Part shown: piece by piece, positions 20,771-31,619 of the stretch
Layout of the letters: each line of letters starts with the position of its first letter
How positions within the stretch are numbered: position 1 is the stretch's first letter
Origin: Pomphorhynchus laevis
Taxonomy: Eukaryota > Acanthocephala > Palaeacanthocephala > Echinorhynchida > Pomphorhynchidae
Direction of reading: 5' to 3'
Assembly (NCBI GenBank): GCA_012934845.2
Contig: WNNJ02002007.1
Coordinates: 29,779-93,778, forward strand
DNA length: 64,000 bases
Made by a program: the position numbers and the translations under genes
Notes under the pieces: generated by a model
The model's input: only the letters and a program-made list of their open reading frames with translations
What the model was told of the DNA's origin: nothing
The model's database searches: none

Positions 20771-20774
20771 GATA

Positions 20775-21160
20775 ATTAATTGTTTATAAAATAAACAATT
20801 TAGATAATCTAACTTAAATTAACAAAAATTACAAAATTTAATCATATTTTTCGCTCATATCTATTTCGTAATTTTGTTAAACGCACGATTATTTTCGAAT
20901 AGTATAACTCATTAAATATAATTTAGTATAGTATAACTTTAATTAAAAATAATTTATAATTGTTTATAAACTAAGCCATTTGGATTATTTAAATTGACAA
21001 AATTCAATCATATTTTTCGTTTATATTGAACCTCTTTCGTATTTTTGTTAACAGTACAATTTATCTCAAATAGTATAACTAATTTAATATAATTTAATAC
21101 AATTTTAATTTCATATAATAAATAATCGCTTATAAAATAAACAATTTAGATTATAAAAAC
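20775..21160. repeat. Tandem repeat, unit about 172 bp, reaching into the VAMP 3' end
   Basis: Two diverged units and the start of a third begin near 20779, 20956 and 21123 (shared words TTTATAAA.TAA.CAATTT and AATCATATTTTTCG.T.ATAT). The last, partial unit covers the terminal exon and stop codon of the VAMP gene, so the array derives from that gene's 3' end. Confidence 0.55.
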
Positions 21161-21492
21161 TAACGCTTGAACTCAACCAACGATTAACTTCATGCAGAAC
21201 CAATACTTACTTAGTATAATGAGAAAAAAACTTATAACCACTCCACCGATAATTATATTCATCTAAATAGAAAGCATAGATAGCAGAATAATAGTTTATT
21301 GCTTAGAAAACCTTCATGTTGTTCCACCAGTTGCGTCTGTGAACTGTTCGTGATTGGCTAGAAAATTGATTAGCTCCGGCACTTAAAGATTCGGAACGGT
21401 GTTTCAAAGCTTCAAGGTGTTCATCACGCTGCATTAGATTGTGAACATTTACTCGCATTTGATCGACCACATCTGATACTTGTTGTTGTACC
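21146..21492 (-). CDS. Synaptobrevin/VAMP-type R-SNARE, last three exons
   Basis: Minus-strand exon 21492-21312 (after acceptor ATATAG) encodes VQQQVSDVVDQMRVNV, then the ionic-layer Arg in LMQRDEHLEAL, then SLSAGANQF and the juxtamembrane RRNWWNNMK: the R-SNARE motif and Trp pair of synaptobrevins. Intron 21311-21263 (49 nt, donor GTTTTC, acceptor TTTAG) leads to exon 21262-21211, MNIIIGGVVISFFLIIL, the membrane anchor. Intron 21210-21160 (51 nt, donor GTAAGT, acceptor GTTAG) leads to IFII and stop TAA at 21148-21146. Frames join across both introns. The N-terminal exon(s) lie further up the minus strand and were not found. VAMPs sit in vesicle membranes and zip with syntaxin and SNAP-25 to drive fusion. 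The first donor is weak; without splicing the frame ends at MKVF, losing the anchor. Confidence 0.85.
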
Positions 21493-21499
21493 CTATATC

Positions 21500-21935
21500 C
21501 ATATCAATCGTAAAATATATTACACCCCAAAATTTTCAAACATTAAAATATTAGTTTTTGATGTTAAACGACCAATTTATATCAAATTTAGGAAAATCAC
21601 TACTTGTAATACCGATATATCTATCATACAAGCTATTGTATAAATGCTATGCAGTTAATTTGGATTGAAAAATTTTAACAATTTAATTTATTCAGTAAAT
21701 TAAAACTAAATAAAACACTATCAAACTAAATCCGTGACATCTTTGATCTAGAAATATACTAATTTCTATAAAGTTAATCAACAGAAACTATAAGTTGGCA
21801 AGTTACAACAAACACCAACAAATATTGAATTAATTACATTATAATATTTCGAATACCTTTAAATATTTATTATGAATAAATAAAACTGTTGTAAACTTAA
21901 TAATTAGTAAATAACAACCTGAAAAGGACGAAAAT
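21500..21935. other. Probable VAMP intron, otherwise featureless
   Basis: AT-rich sequence upstream (minus sense) of the SNARE exon. No second exon recognised. Confidence 0.4.
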
Positions 21936-22300
21936 TTATACATTTTTTGATTATCAATTGGATTGTATCATATCTAAACGGCGGAAGTTGTGCAGCTCGA
22001 GTCAATCGGGTTATGCCTGAATGATTTCGAATACTACCGGAATGTTCCAAGGGTCGATTTTCGGACTATTCTGTTCAATTTGTAAGTGAACGAGTTTCCT
22101 GTTTATTGAACTACAAAGCTTTGCTATATTCAGATGATTTGAAGTTTACAGATGTATTGTTAATAGTTACAGTCCTGAAATTCTACAGAGTTATCTCAAT
22201 ATTCTAGCTACATGGGCAACTGAGAGTTAGTTATTAATACTGACAAATTTACCTGCATATCGGTAAAACGTTCGTAGCTAATTCATATTCACTGAAAAGT
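21935..22300 (+). pseudogene. CR1-like LINE (family D2) RT scrap
   Basis: Matches 49740-50250 closely (GATTATCAATTGGATT, CTAAACGGCG.AAGTTGTGC, then a LLYSDDLK-like stretch, decayed catalytic region). Many stops. Confidence 0.6.
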
Positions 22301-22777
22301 CAATTAATTCATATTTTGAAAGTATAAACCAAATTTATTGTAAATTTGATTTTAATTTAAAATTTAAAAATTTGTCGGTTATTACATCAACCTACAAAAT
22401 TTATCGACTATCATTAATATTTGTATGAAATAAAGAGCCAATCAACTATTAGAGCCAAATCAAGTACTAATTATTATAATAAAATTGATGAAGAATAAAA
22501 ATTTCCATTATGGGCTACTTGTTATGGGCTACTTGCGAGGAAAAATAGCAGCAGTGTTTGGCCCCACTGTTTGTGTGGTTAAAGTACAGCTCATGATTTT
22601 GCAACACAAAATTAAATTGACTTTTTAAAACAAAACTGTAATCTATTCGAGTATATGAGCATTTCTCAGACGAAAAACTGGCACAAAAAGTAGGTGCGAA
22701 CAATCATTCTAAAAAAATCTTATTGGGTTAGTATCTGACTAGTCGCATGATAATAAAGGATGTTACTAAGAACATTT
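22301..22777. other. Spacer
   Basis: No feature recognised. Confidence 0.4.
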
Positions 22778-23340
22778 ACTGAGCCTTCTATTAACTTTAT
22801 AAAAATTTATTTTTTTGGCATTAAGTAACCAGAATTATAAAGGATGTTAGTAAGATCGCCATGTCATCGGACACAGACTTGTTCGAGAAAAATCTATTGT
22901 TGCATGGATATCTGAGGTCCAATGTTAAATTCGAAATATGAAAAAACAACTGAGCCTTCTATAAACTTTATAAAAATTTATTTTTTGGCATTAAGTAACC
23001 AGAATTATAAAGGATGTTACTAAGATCGCCATGTCATCGGACACAGACTTGTTCGAGAAAAATCTATTGTTGCATGGATATCTAACGTCCAATGTTAAGT
23101 TCGAAATATGAAAAAACAACTGAGCCTTCTATTAACTTTATAAAAATTTATTTTTTGGCAATAAGTAACCAGAATTATAAAGGATGTTACTAAGATCGCC
23201 ATGTCATCGGACACAGACTTGTTCGAGAAAAATCTATTGTTGCATGGATATCTGACGTTCAATACTAAACTCGAAATATGAAAAAACAACTGAGCCTTCT
23301 ATTAACTTTATAAAAATTTATTTTTTGGCAAAAGGTAATC
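22778..23340. repeat. Tandem array, 170-bp unit, three full copies and a part
   Basis: Units start at 22778, 22949, 23119 and 23289 (ACTGAGCCTTCTATTAACTT). They differ at only a few positions, for example one A insertion and a CTGAGG/CTAACG change near the unit end. Spacing is 170-171 bp. Short open frames in it are by-products of the repeat. Confidence 0.85.
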
Positions 23341-23849
23341 AGAATTTAATAATAAACTACTGCACAAGTACTATTTTGTAATCTAAGATATATATAGTTA
23401 GTTAGCAAGAACATTTTAAGACAACACCCACCTTGATGTCAAATCATCTCGATTGGATTCGATTCCCATGCTACGGATAAAAAAATATATATACGATGAT
23501 TTACTATTAATAACCAACTTATCTGCGACATTAGGACTTTCGACATCGATAAGCGAGTTCTAAAGAAAATTTTCTGAAACAAATTTTACATTGAAAGAAA
23601 GCCTACCATTTTATTAGTCGAATTATACTGCAAAAAATCTAAAACAATAATAAAATGGTTGACATGCGAATTAATAATTAGATAATATAAATAAGTATAT
23701 GATTTAAACATACCTTCCTAATTGGATTAATTAAAATTGACCTTAAAAATATAACTTATAATATATCTAATAAATAAATAATTTAACCTTATATAATTTC
23801 ATTAGATAATCTTCATTTATAACCTAAAATTTCATTTTATAACCTCAAT
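23341..23849. other. Spacer
   Basis: No feature recognised. Confidence 0.4.
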
Positions 23850-24440
23850 TTGTAAAAAATTCTATCACAATTTTAAAAAGACTTGAGAATTGAAATTTTA
23901 AGAATTTATTATAAACCATTTTTCACAAACCCGTCTGCATTTTACAAATATTACTCTTCAAAAAAAACGGATAAATGGCAGTTTACCCTTATGCATTGAT
24001 ACTCGGATAATTGCTGATAGCAAATAAGTTGCCAATGCATTTGTCAAGACCATATTTCCCATCGTAAAGCAAAACTTTATGATGTTGATCATATAGTCAA
24101 GTTCCCGTCAACTATTCTTTCGAAAATATCCATCGGCGACGTATACAAACAACTCGTACAATTAAAACGATGCAATTCCGAAATTATTAATGACATACCT
24201 TCGTTGTTATTAAGATAATTATCTTCATATATTTGTCGACCTTTGCATCAAATATTTATTTTTTCTATAACACATTCGGTGATTTACGAGTATAGTCTAA
24301 ATCTATAATCTTTCAAATTTTCAAAAAATAGATCGTTCTTGTCCGAAAGTCTAACTTGCATGTTCAAATTTATTAAAACGTTTGATCTTTAGAAACATAA
24401 ATTAACACGTTTCACTGTTAACATCTTTTTACTGGGAACA
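23850..24440 (+). pseudogene. CR1-like LINE (family D2) scrap
   Basis: Aligns with 48790-49540 without the B insertion found there: here AACGGATAAATGG is uninterrupted. Encodes decayed remains of the RT start region. Ends near 24440, before the 16-bp array. Confidence 0.6.
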
Positions 24441-24465
24441 AAAAATTTCAAGAGCTTGAACGCAC

Positions 24466-25010
24466 AATCAATCCAGTTCCAGATCAATCCAGTTCCAGAT
24501 CAATCCAGTTCCAGATCAATCCAGTTCCAAATCAATCCAGTTTCAGATTAATCCAGTTCCAGATCAATCCAGTTCCAGATCAATCCAGTTCCAGATCAAT
24601 CCAGTTCCAGATCAATCCAGTTCCAGATCAATCCAGTTCCAGATCAATCCAGTTCCAGATCAATCCAGTTCCAGATCAATCCAGTTCCAGATCAATCCAG
24701 TTCCAGATCAATCCAGTTCCAGATCAATCCAGTTCCAGATCAATCCAGTTCCATATCAATCCAGTTCAAGATCAACCCAGTTTCAGATCAATCCAGTTCC
24801 AAATCAATCCAGTTCCAGATCAATCCAGTTCCAGATCAATCCAGTTCCAGATCAATCCAGTTCCAGATCAATCCAGTTCCAGATCAATCCAGTTCCAGAT
24901 CAATCCAGTTCCAGATCAATCCAGTTCCAGATCAACCCAGTTCCATATCAATCCAGTTCCAAATCAATCCAGTTCCAAATCAATCCAGTTCCAGATCAAA
25001 TCAGCAAATT
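24466..25010. repeat. Tandem array, 16-bp unit, about 33 copies
   Basis: Unit ATCAATCCAGTTCCAG, nearly homogeneous in the middle with scattered single changes at the edges. It lies just upstream of LINE B1 ORF1 (ATG at 25038), in the position of a LINE 5' leader. It shares the word CAGTTCCAGAT with the 20-bp array of LINE A3. Confidence 0.9.
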
Positions 25011-25037
25011 AAACAGTTTTAACACACAAGGACGTCG

Positions 25038-26053
25038 ATGGGAGGACGTAAGAAGACATCTACGACCGACACCAACTGCGCTCAACTACAAGTACAGTGC
25101 TTGGCACACGACTGCAGCGTCTAGACTACAATCGCATGCGACAACAGTAAGTCTAAAGAAGATTTCCTATGCGGCTTTTATGCCAACAAACTCATAAGCG
25201 ACCTATCCCAAAAGAACATATCAACCTCCAACGTATCCACTCAAACCACTCCAGTCGTTGCTGATAACCTCTGTCAACCCACTGATCCTGTCATCACATG
25301 CACTTCTAATCACATGTCTTCACATCCCGACACCCCCGTATTTTCGCTTCTGTCTCGTTTCTCAATAACCTACATCCCTCAATCAAAATCACCTCCATCA
25401 ACCTCCACAATCCTTCCACTCATAACCTCTCCTCACATCGCTCACCACACTCTCTATCAAATCCTCTTTGTCTTCCGCTGTCAAACCTACTCCCTTGATA
25501 TCCTCAACTCCCAGCTCTCCTATCGTGATCTCACCAACTCACGTTACTCGTCATCCTTTACGGAAACGCTTTCCTTCTCGCGATCGTTGCGTCATCGTCA
25601 CTAATATCACTCCTTCCACCTCTTTATCTCCACAAGCACGTCTCGACCACGATGTTTCCGCATTCAGATCCATCCTCTCGTCTCTTGTTCTTGCGGATAC
25701 CCATCCTTTTTTAACAACATCTCTGCTGTCGCATTCATCCGCCTAAATAAATCTTCTCAATCTAATCCTTCCCAGCCCCCTCTCCTAAAAATTGTTTTCA
25801 AGCATTGCTCTCACGCGTCTTCTGTCCTCTCCCAACGATTCAAACTCATGTCCTCTTCAGCCAGTCGCATTTTCCCGATCGCACCCCCTCCGAAATCGCT
25901 CAACTCTCATCTGCCCGCATCGAAAAACGCCGTCGCGAGGAAAACGGCAAAACATCTCTCTTCATCCGAAACATCGACGGAAATTTTCAAGTTGTCCGCA
26001 CCCGCCCAAAAATTCGATGGCTCTACATCTTCCCTATACGTCTTCTCCACTAG
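25038..26053 (+). pseudogene. LINE B1 ORF1 (C4-finger protein)
   Basis: Begins MGGRKKTST. A C4 finger follows: C-x4-C (QCLAHDC) then FLCGFY, with a nonsense TAG where other copies have Trp and with the fourth Cys changed to Tyr. A Ser/Thr/Pro-rich linker leads to a C-terminal domain with RDRCVIVTNI and IEKRRREENGK, and the end RTRPKIRW. It stops at 26051-26053, overlapping the ORF2 start by 37 nt. Several frameshifts break it. ORF1 proteins of CR1-like LINEs bind element RNA and some carry PHD-type fingers. Confidence 0.65.
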
Positions 26054-28790
26054 CCTTTATCACCACCCCACGCGGTTTCCGCCTCGGCCTCCTCAACACT
26101 AGATCTATTCTCAATAAATCCGATTTCATCCTCAACTTATTCACCAAGCAACCAATCGATCTCTTCTGCCTCACCGAATCCTGGCACTCCGATTATGACG
26201 ACCTCTCCATCTGCCGTTGGCTCTCTGCCAATTGCTCACTAGTGGAATCAGCTCGCCACATCAGCAAATCCATTTCTAAATTCTCTAATCATGGCGGCAT
26301 TGTCGCATTCACCCGTCACTCCGCGTCTATTTGCAAAATCACTTCCCTTTCAGTCATTGCTCTTTTGGACTGCCAACTTGTCGTTCTTCTAACCTGATCA
26401 CTCTAGATCTCGCCATTGTATACCGTCCTGGTACATCTGCTCCTACCTCCTTATTTTTTACCAAACTCGCTGACCTTCTGTCCCACTGTTCTTTGTCCTC
26501 CATCAATTTAATCGTTCTTCGCGACTTCAACATCCGCCTCGACCGCCCCTCTTCCACCAAGTCCATCCAGTTCATCAACATTCTATCCAACTTAAACTAC
26601 AACCCATCTCAACTGCTTCACACATATCTTTGGTGGGGCACTCGACATCATTGCTGTCCTCGATCATTTTGCAGCCTACACCTTACTGTCCATTTTCGAT
26701 CCTGGTCTATTCGATCACTTTCTCGTCACCCTTGAAATCGCTCACAAACACACCCCTCCTCACACACCTACAATCCTACGTCGCTCTTGGAGAAATCTTG
26801 ACCGCTCCCTTATCCGCTTTGCCTTACTCAAATCGTCTCTATCCTATCCCACAATAGCATATTCCTCTACTCACAATCTCGCCTTTCTTTTCGACTCTAA
26901 ACTCACATCAATTCTCGATCTTCTCTTGCCCTTTAAGCCTCACCCACACCGTCGCTTGCACCGTGCCCTATGGTTTGACTTCCAATGCCTACTCCCAAAT
27001 CGTCGACTCCGTCATGCTTTTCGAGTCTGGAATCGCTCTCTCAGACGTGATTTACGCTCGATCACTCCGTCTTTCCGTGATTCCTATCTTGCTCATCGCC
27101 GGTCTCATCTCAACCTACTACGTACCAAATGCAACTCCTTCTGGCAGCATAAAATCATCACTTCATTCAACTCTAAGACTCTCTAGCATACTTTTAACTC
27201 AATCCTTGATCGCTCTTCTTCGACGTGCAACATCAATGCCCTTAATTATTCGTCATTTCTCCAGACCAAAGTATCCACGTTGACCTCTCAAACCAGGTAT
27301 CCATCCTATTTCACTGTGCCCAGTCTAGCCTCATCCTTCCGGAACTCTTCATCTTCTCCCTGTCTCACCTACCGAGGTCTCATCTGTTCTCATGTCCTTG
27401 CCAAGCAAAACCTCACCTGACGATCCCCTGCCCACCCACATACTTAAATCCATATGCTCATCGATATCCCCTTCTAGCTATCGCTCGACCCCTCCCTTCC
27501 TTCTAGCTATCGCCCCATTTCACTACTCCCTACTCTTTCTAAACTCTTAGAACGCCTCATCTTAATACAGATCAACGCTTATCTCTCCTCATCCAATCTG
27601 TACCCTCCTTTCCAATCCTTCACATCTCCCTCGACATCTCCTCCACCATCAACATTGTCGACCACTCCGTCCTCATTTCTCGCCTTCGTTTTGATTTCTA
27701 CTTTTCGTCCTCCTCCGTAGCATGGTTTGCCTCTTATATATATCCGAACGTTCGTTTCGCGTCTGTTTAAATTCATCATCCTCTCCTCCCATCCCTATTT
27801 TTTGCGTGGTCCCACAAGGTTCAGTCCTAGGTACCCTGCTTTTCTCTTTCCCGCTTGGCGATCTCTCTCCGCTTATCAAACCTTACTCCTTTAACGTCAT
27901 GAAATACGTCGATGACGCACTGATGCAGTGCGTCATTTCTTTGGACCTTACCTAAGTATTCGATATATAGCAGACCATTATATTCTTTTAACTTACCGTC
28001 GATGTCGATATAGCTTATATTCTGTATCTGCGTGTGTTTTACATCCTACCTCTTTGAACGCACATATTCTGTTTGTTATGGCTCATATACTTGGAATTAA
28101 TCTATTGTCCTGCACAAATTGCCTTATCGAGGTGCTGAATTACTTAAAGTCTTTAAAATTAATCATTAAACTTGATAAATCTAAGTTAATATTGATAATT
28201 CCTTGATGCAGCAACAAAACAACCTTTCATTGTCCCTCTTTGTTCGCTAAAAAGTTCGTTCATACTTCTTTCTTTATCGTGACTTCCGATGAATTTGCAA
28301 AGTTGTTGATCCTCACATCTGTAAACAACTAATTTCTTTCTTATCTTTCTTCAGAACGATTATTGTCTTGGCCTACTCATCAGCTTACCTAATACTTTCT
28401 TACACCCATTTTAACCCATTTTTTATACTTTCGCCAAAAGCCTTGTTCACATTACTAACAATCTCTTTCTACTCAATAGTCCGAACATTTCGCAACGTGC
28501 TGCGATCCGCTTACTATTCCTTATTTTTAGAATCCATACACAACCAGTTTTTATGTCAATATTCTAACTTACGAGTTATCTAGCATATTGTCTCTAATCA
28601 TGAGGTCTAATAACACAGGTCGTCACACTATCCAATATATTACACTAATTTTAGTATACTTGATTCAATATAGATGTATAAGTCGTTATGAATTATTTTC
28701 CAAAAAATCGTTTCTCCTCCTTTCGTATATTCAAACACATTATCCTATCCCATATTCTCTCATCTTAATGTCGTTTGGTCTTTCCCTATG
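26017..28790 (+). pseudogene. LINE B1 ORF2 (endonuclease and RT), decayed
   Basis: ATG at 26017 opens MALHLPYTSS, then the AP-endonuclease: LGLLNTRSILNKSDF, CLTESWHSD, GGIVAFTRHS, VYRPG, DFNIRLDR and a frameshifted remainder. RT pieces follow: the fingers near 27350-27600, VPQGSVLGT at about 27810, and MKYVDD at about 27900 (YVDD in place of the YADD of subfamily A). After 27930 a diverged tail resembles LDKSKL/ILIIP and ends near the TA microsatellite. At least six frameshifts; no 3' hairpin seen. Dead copy. Confidence 0.65.

Positions 28791-28792
<2 letters not shown>

Positions 28793-28862
<70 letters not shown>
28793..28862. repeat. (TA)n microsatellite, about 35 units
   Basis: Uninterrupted AT dinucleotide run of about 70 bases. 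Confidence 0.95.
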
Positions 28863-28865
<3 letters not shown>

Positions 28866-29143
28866 TATCGCTGACCAACAGTAAAGCTCGATTGTGACAT
28901 CAATCTATCGATATCGGTCATGCTCACGATGTTTGTATTTCTATTTTGTAAAACTAAATTTGTAATTTAGTGAACTGTAAGTTAACGTATAATTACAATA
29001 GCCAATTTATATTAAACCAATATTACATTCAAACATTTCGATAATTGATGTTCATTACTATTAGCTTGTGCAGGGAGCACAAAAGTCTGAACAATGCCAT
29101 TTGTCAAATAAAAAATTGCACCTGTCAAGTATTTTAAATTTTA

Positions 29144-29316
29144 AATAATTATTAAAGCTGGATCAAAGAAGAGTGGGAATTATTTTTGATATTTCGCTAA
29201 CCTCTGTTAACATCTTCAGAAAAGAAGTTAGCATCTTTTCTGAAGATGCTAACAGAAGTTAGCGAAATATCAAAAATAATTTCCTCTTTCCTTTGATCCA
29301 GCTCCAATAATTATTT
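29144..29316. mobile_element. Palindromic MITE-like element with hammerhead-like cores
   Basis: Arms AGCTGGATCAAAG (29156-29168) and CTTTGATCCAGCT (29290-29303) extend outward into AATAATT and inward over most of the unit. Inside, the plus strand carries CTGAAGA, one T, stem GCTAAC-AGAA-GTTAGC, GAAA, T-A-T, C at about 29240-29272, with TTTT before and AAAA after it able to form stem I. The minus strand has a near-identical core at about 29189-29222. A second member of the family is at 48274-48440. Confidence 0.65.
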
Positions 29317-29391
29317 ATCAATCATGATAAATTATCAACCATTTAAAATTTTAATACAATTTTAAATTATTTTATTAAACTGAGCTAATAA

Positions 29392-29875
29392 TACAATCGC
29401 TTGGTTGTCGTCCTTCTTCTATAGCAATATACAGCCAAAGCAAGTACTTTGATACCCTTTGATAGTCATTTATATGTTATCAATGTCAACTATTGCAGTG
29501 ATCGTTATGGGCACCCACCTTACTTGTGTCGGAAGGATACTTATAATATGAAAAGTATTTGCTCAACTTATGTCAAATGGATTTCATGCTGATTAATTAA
29601 CCATTCTATTCGAGTCTAGGTGATGAGCAATTGTATTCATCAATATAACAGTCAATCCAAGAGTACTTTTTTCCTGTTTTGGGATACTTACCTTTTAGCT
29701 TACATGTAAAAATGTTATTTCTGAAATATCTTCAATCAAACTTATTCTACTGATATTTTAAAGATAAGGCTTACAGTCAGTTGCACGCATGATGTTGTCC
29801 TATTACAATATAACATCGATGAGTTGCACAGTAAGGATCATTCAAACATTTTCAAATATACATTTTTGAAAGTTT
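29392..29875 (-). repeat. PLE-type terminal repeat, inverted relative to 35.3 kb
   Basis: The reverse complement is nearly identical to 35285-35765 over about 475 bases (for example GGTGGGTGCCCATAACGATC). It stands alone here, without PLE protein. Confidence 0.75.
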
Positions 29876-30514
29876 TCTTATCTGAGGAAATGCCGTAAAG
29901 CATTTTTCACGCCAGAAAATTAATTACATTGTCATATATTTATACTTGAGATGGTCCTCGATTAAAATGCGTTTACGATTTGTTGATTTTGTGTGCATTT
30001 GAAACATACTCCGTGATAGAAATGATTATTCTCAAATCAAACCTTCTAAGCTTTAGCAAACGCAACGGACATCGTAGTCACTCCTAAATTTGACGACATT
30101 AATCATGTGCAAATTACCGAGGACTATTGTCGTTCATAACACGTCATATTATAGTGGAATGAGCGTCCAAATGTGCATATCGATGATCGGTTACGCTTTA
30201 GATAGAAATTATGAAAATGGCTTTAAGCGTTGGATGTATATCCAACGTATATATCTAATGTATAACGATTTTTATAATGTCTCAGCAGTATATTTATAAA
30301 GTTTAGTTCTTAATATGAGAGTAAAACAAAGTAAAGAGGAAATACATTTATATTAAGGATTTTCCTTTATCACTAGGAACAAATTCAATTGAACTTCTTT
30401 TAGCTTATTTAATTAACTAAAACTGATTAAATCGATTATTTTAAAAGAAAATTTTTACCAGCAAACATGCATGACAAGTTATAAGTCGCGGAATGAAATT
30501 TAAAATTATCAAGA
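29876..30514. other. Spacer
   Basis: No convincing gene. A 69-codon frame at 30090-30299 has no recognised feature. Confidence 0.4.
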
Positions 30515-30640
30515 ACTTCTTTTATCAGATTCAAATACCTCCTCCGTTCCCACCTTCTCGACACATTATTTAGATTGTTTTTAGTGGTCATGTAAGCGTG
30601 CGCCAGCACGCATTTGCTACATAAAACTAAATTTATTTTT
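30515..30640 (+). mobile_element. LINE B, short 3' end insertion
   Basis: Starts with CAAATACCTCCTCCGTTCCC and ends with the 3' hairpin GCGTGC-GCCA-GCACGC (30584-30619, outer GTGG/CTAC) and an AAATTTATTTTT tail. Inserted in the minus-strand CR1-like RT at 30.65-31.6 kb. Typical 5'-truncated LINE insertion. Confidence 0.7.
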
Positions 30641-30644
30641 CCGT

Positions 30645-31600
30645 TGAAATTCGATCTCACACCACATTTCGATGTCGTCAGCAAAGGCTAAACACGGACA
30701 ATGGAGTTGTGTGAGTAAACTGTTCATGAACATGTTAAACAATAAAGGTTCTAGTACAGAACCCTGAAGAACTCCTGACGTAATTAAATGTGGTGAGGAT
30801 AGGGTACTACCAACTCGTACTCTGAAAGATCTGTTAGATAGAAAATCTCTAATCCATCCTATAACTGAGCTATTAATGCCGTAGCTGGCCACTGTTTGAA
30901 TGAGGAGACTATGGGGAACACGATCAAACGCACGACTAAAATCGAACAGAATAACATCAACTGCCTTTCCTTGAGACATGGATTCAATCCAGGCCTCACG
31001 GGCTGACAAAAGGTTGGTAAGGCAAGAACGTCCTTTTCTGAAGCCATGTTGCATAAAGCTATGTTGACCTGATATGCTCAAGTGTTTGAATATATGTTCG
31101 TGGATGATCCTTTCCAGTACTTTACCCAAATGACTTGTAAGAATTATAGCTCGATAGTTGTCTGCTAGCCGCGGGTCACACTTTTTGAATACCGGCATCA
31201 TGATCGCACGCTTACATTCAGACGGTACCTCCTTGCTATCTAGAGATGCCTGAAACAAGCTAGTGACTGAAGGAGCCAAATGTTGACTCAACACCCTGAG
31301 TAGATGCGGATGAATATCATCAGGACCTGAAGAATATAAAGACGACAAATGTGATAAACTTCAAGCCACATCATCCACATAGATTATAATGGGAGTACGC
31401 GTACTTTGACGAACATATGACCAAAAGCGTTTGGGCGAGCTATTTAAAGATTACACAATTTGGTCCTCATACTCCATACATTTCTTAATTCTGGGGCGTT
31501 TATATGCATTTAGAGCAAGTTTGAATTATTATTCATTGACCGCCAAAAGAGCAAAGCTCAAAACAGGAACATCATAGTGAAAAGAGATAGAAATAAAAAA
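30645..31600 (-). pseudogene. CR1-like LINE (C3) reverse transcriptase fragment
   Basis: The 243-codon frame at 31348-30617 encodes GPDDIHPHLLRVL, FKKCDPRLADNYRAIILT, DVILFDFSRAFDRVPHSLL, SGVLQGSVLEPLLFNMFM and CLAFADDIEMWCE. The catalytic FADD is intact, but the GVPQGS word reads GVLQGS. Upstream, with stops, the SPKRFWSYVRQSTR region is still readable at about 31390-31450. It ends at the B insertion; thumb and ORF2 C-terminus are absent. No endonuclease. Confidence 0.75.
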
Positions 31601-31619
31601 TAGTCAACAAAATAGCTGA

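Noticed and set aside
23095-23289. Open frame inside the 170-bp array
   Set aside because: A by-product of the repeat; the frame is not kept in the neighbouring units.
24466-25010. CRISPR array
   Set aside because: The 16-bp units are contiguous without spacers, and the context is a eukaryotic genome.
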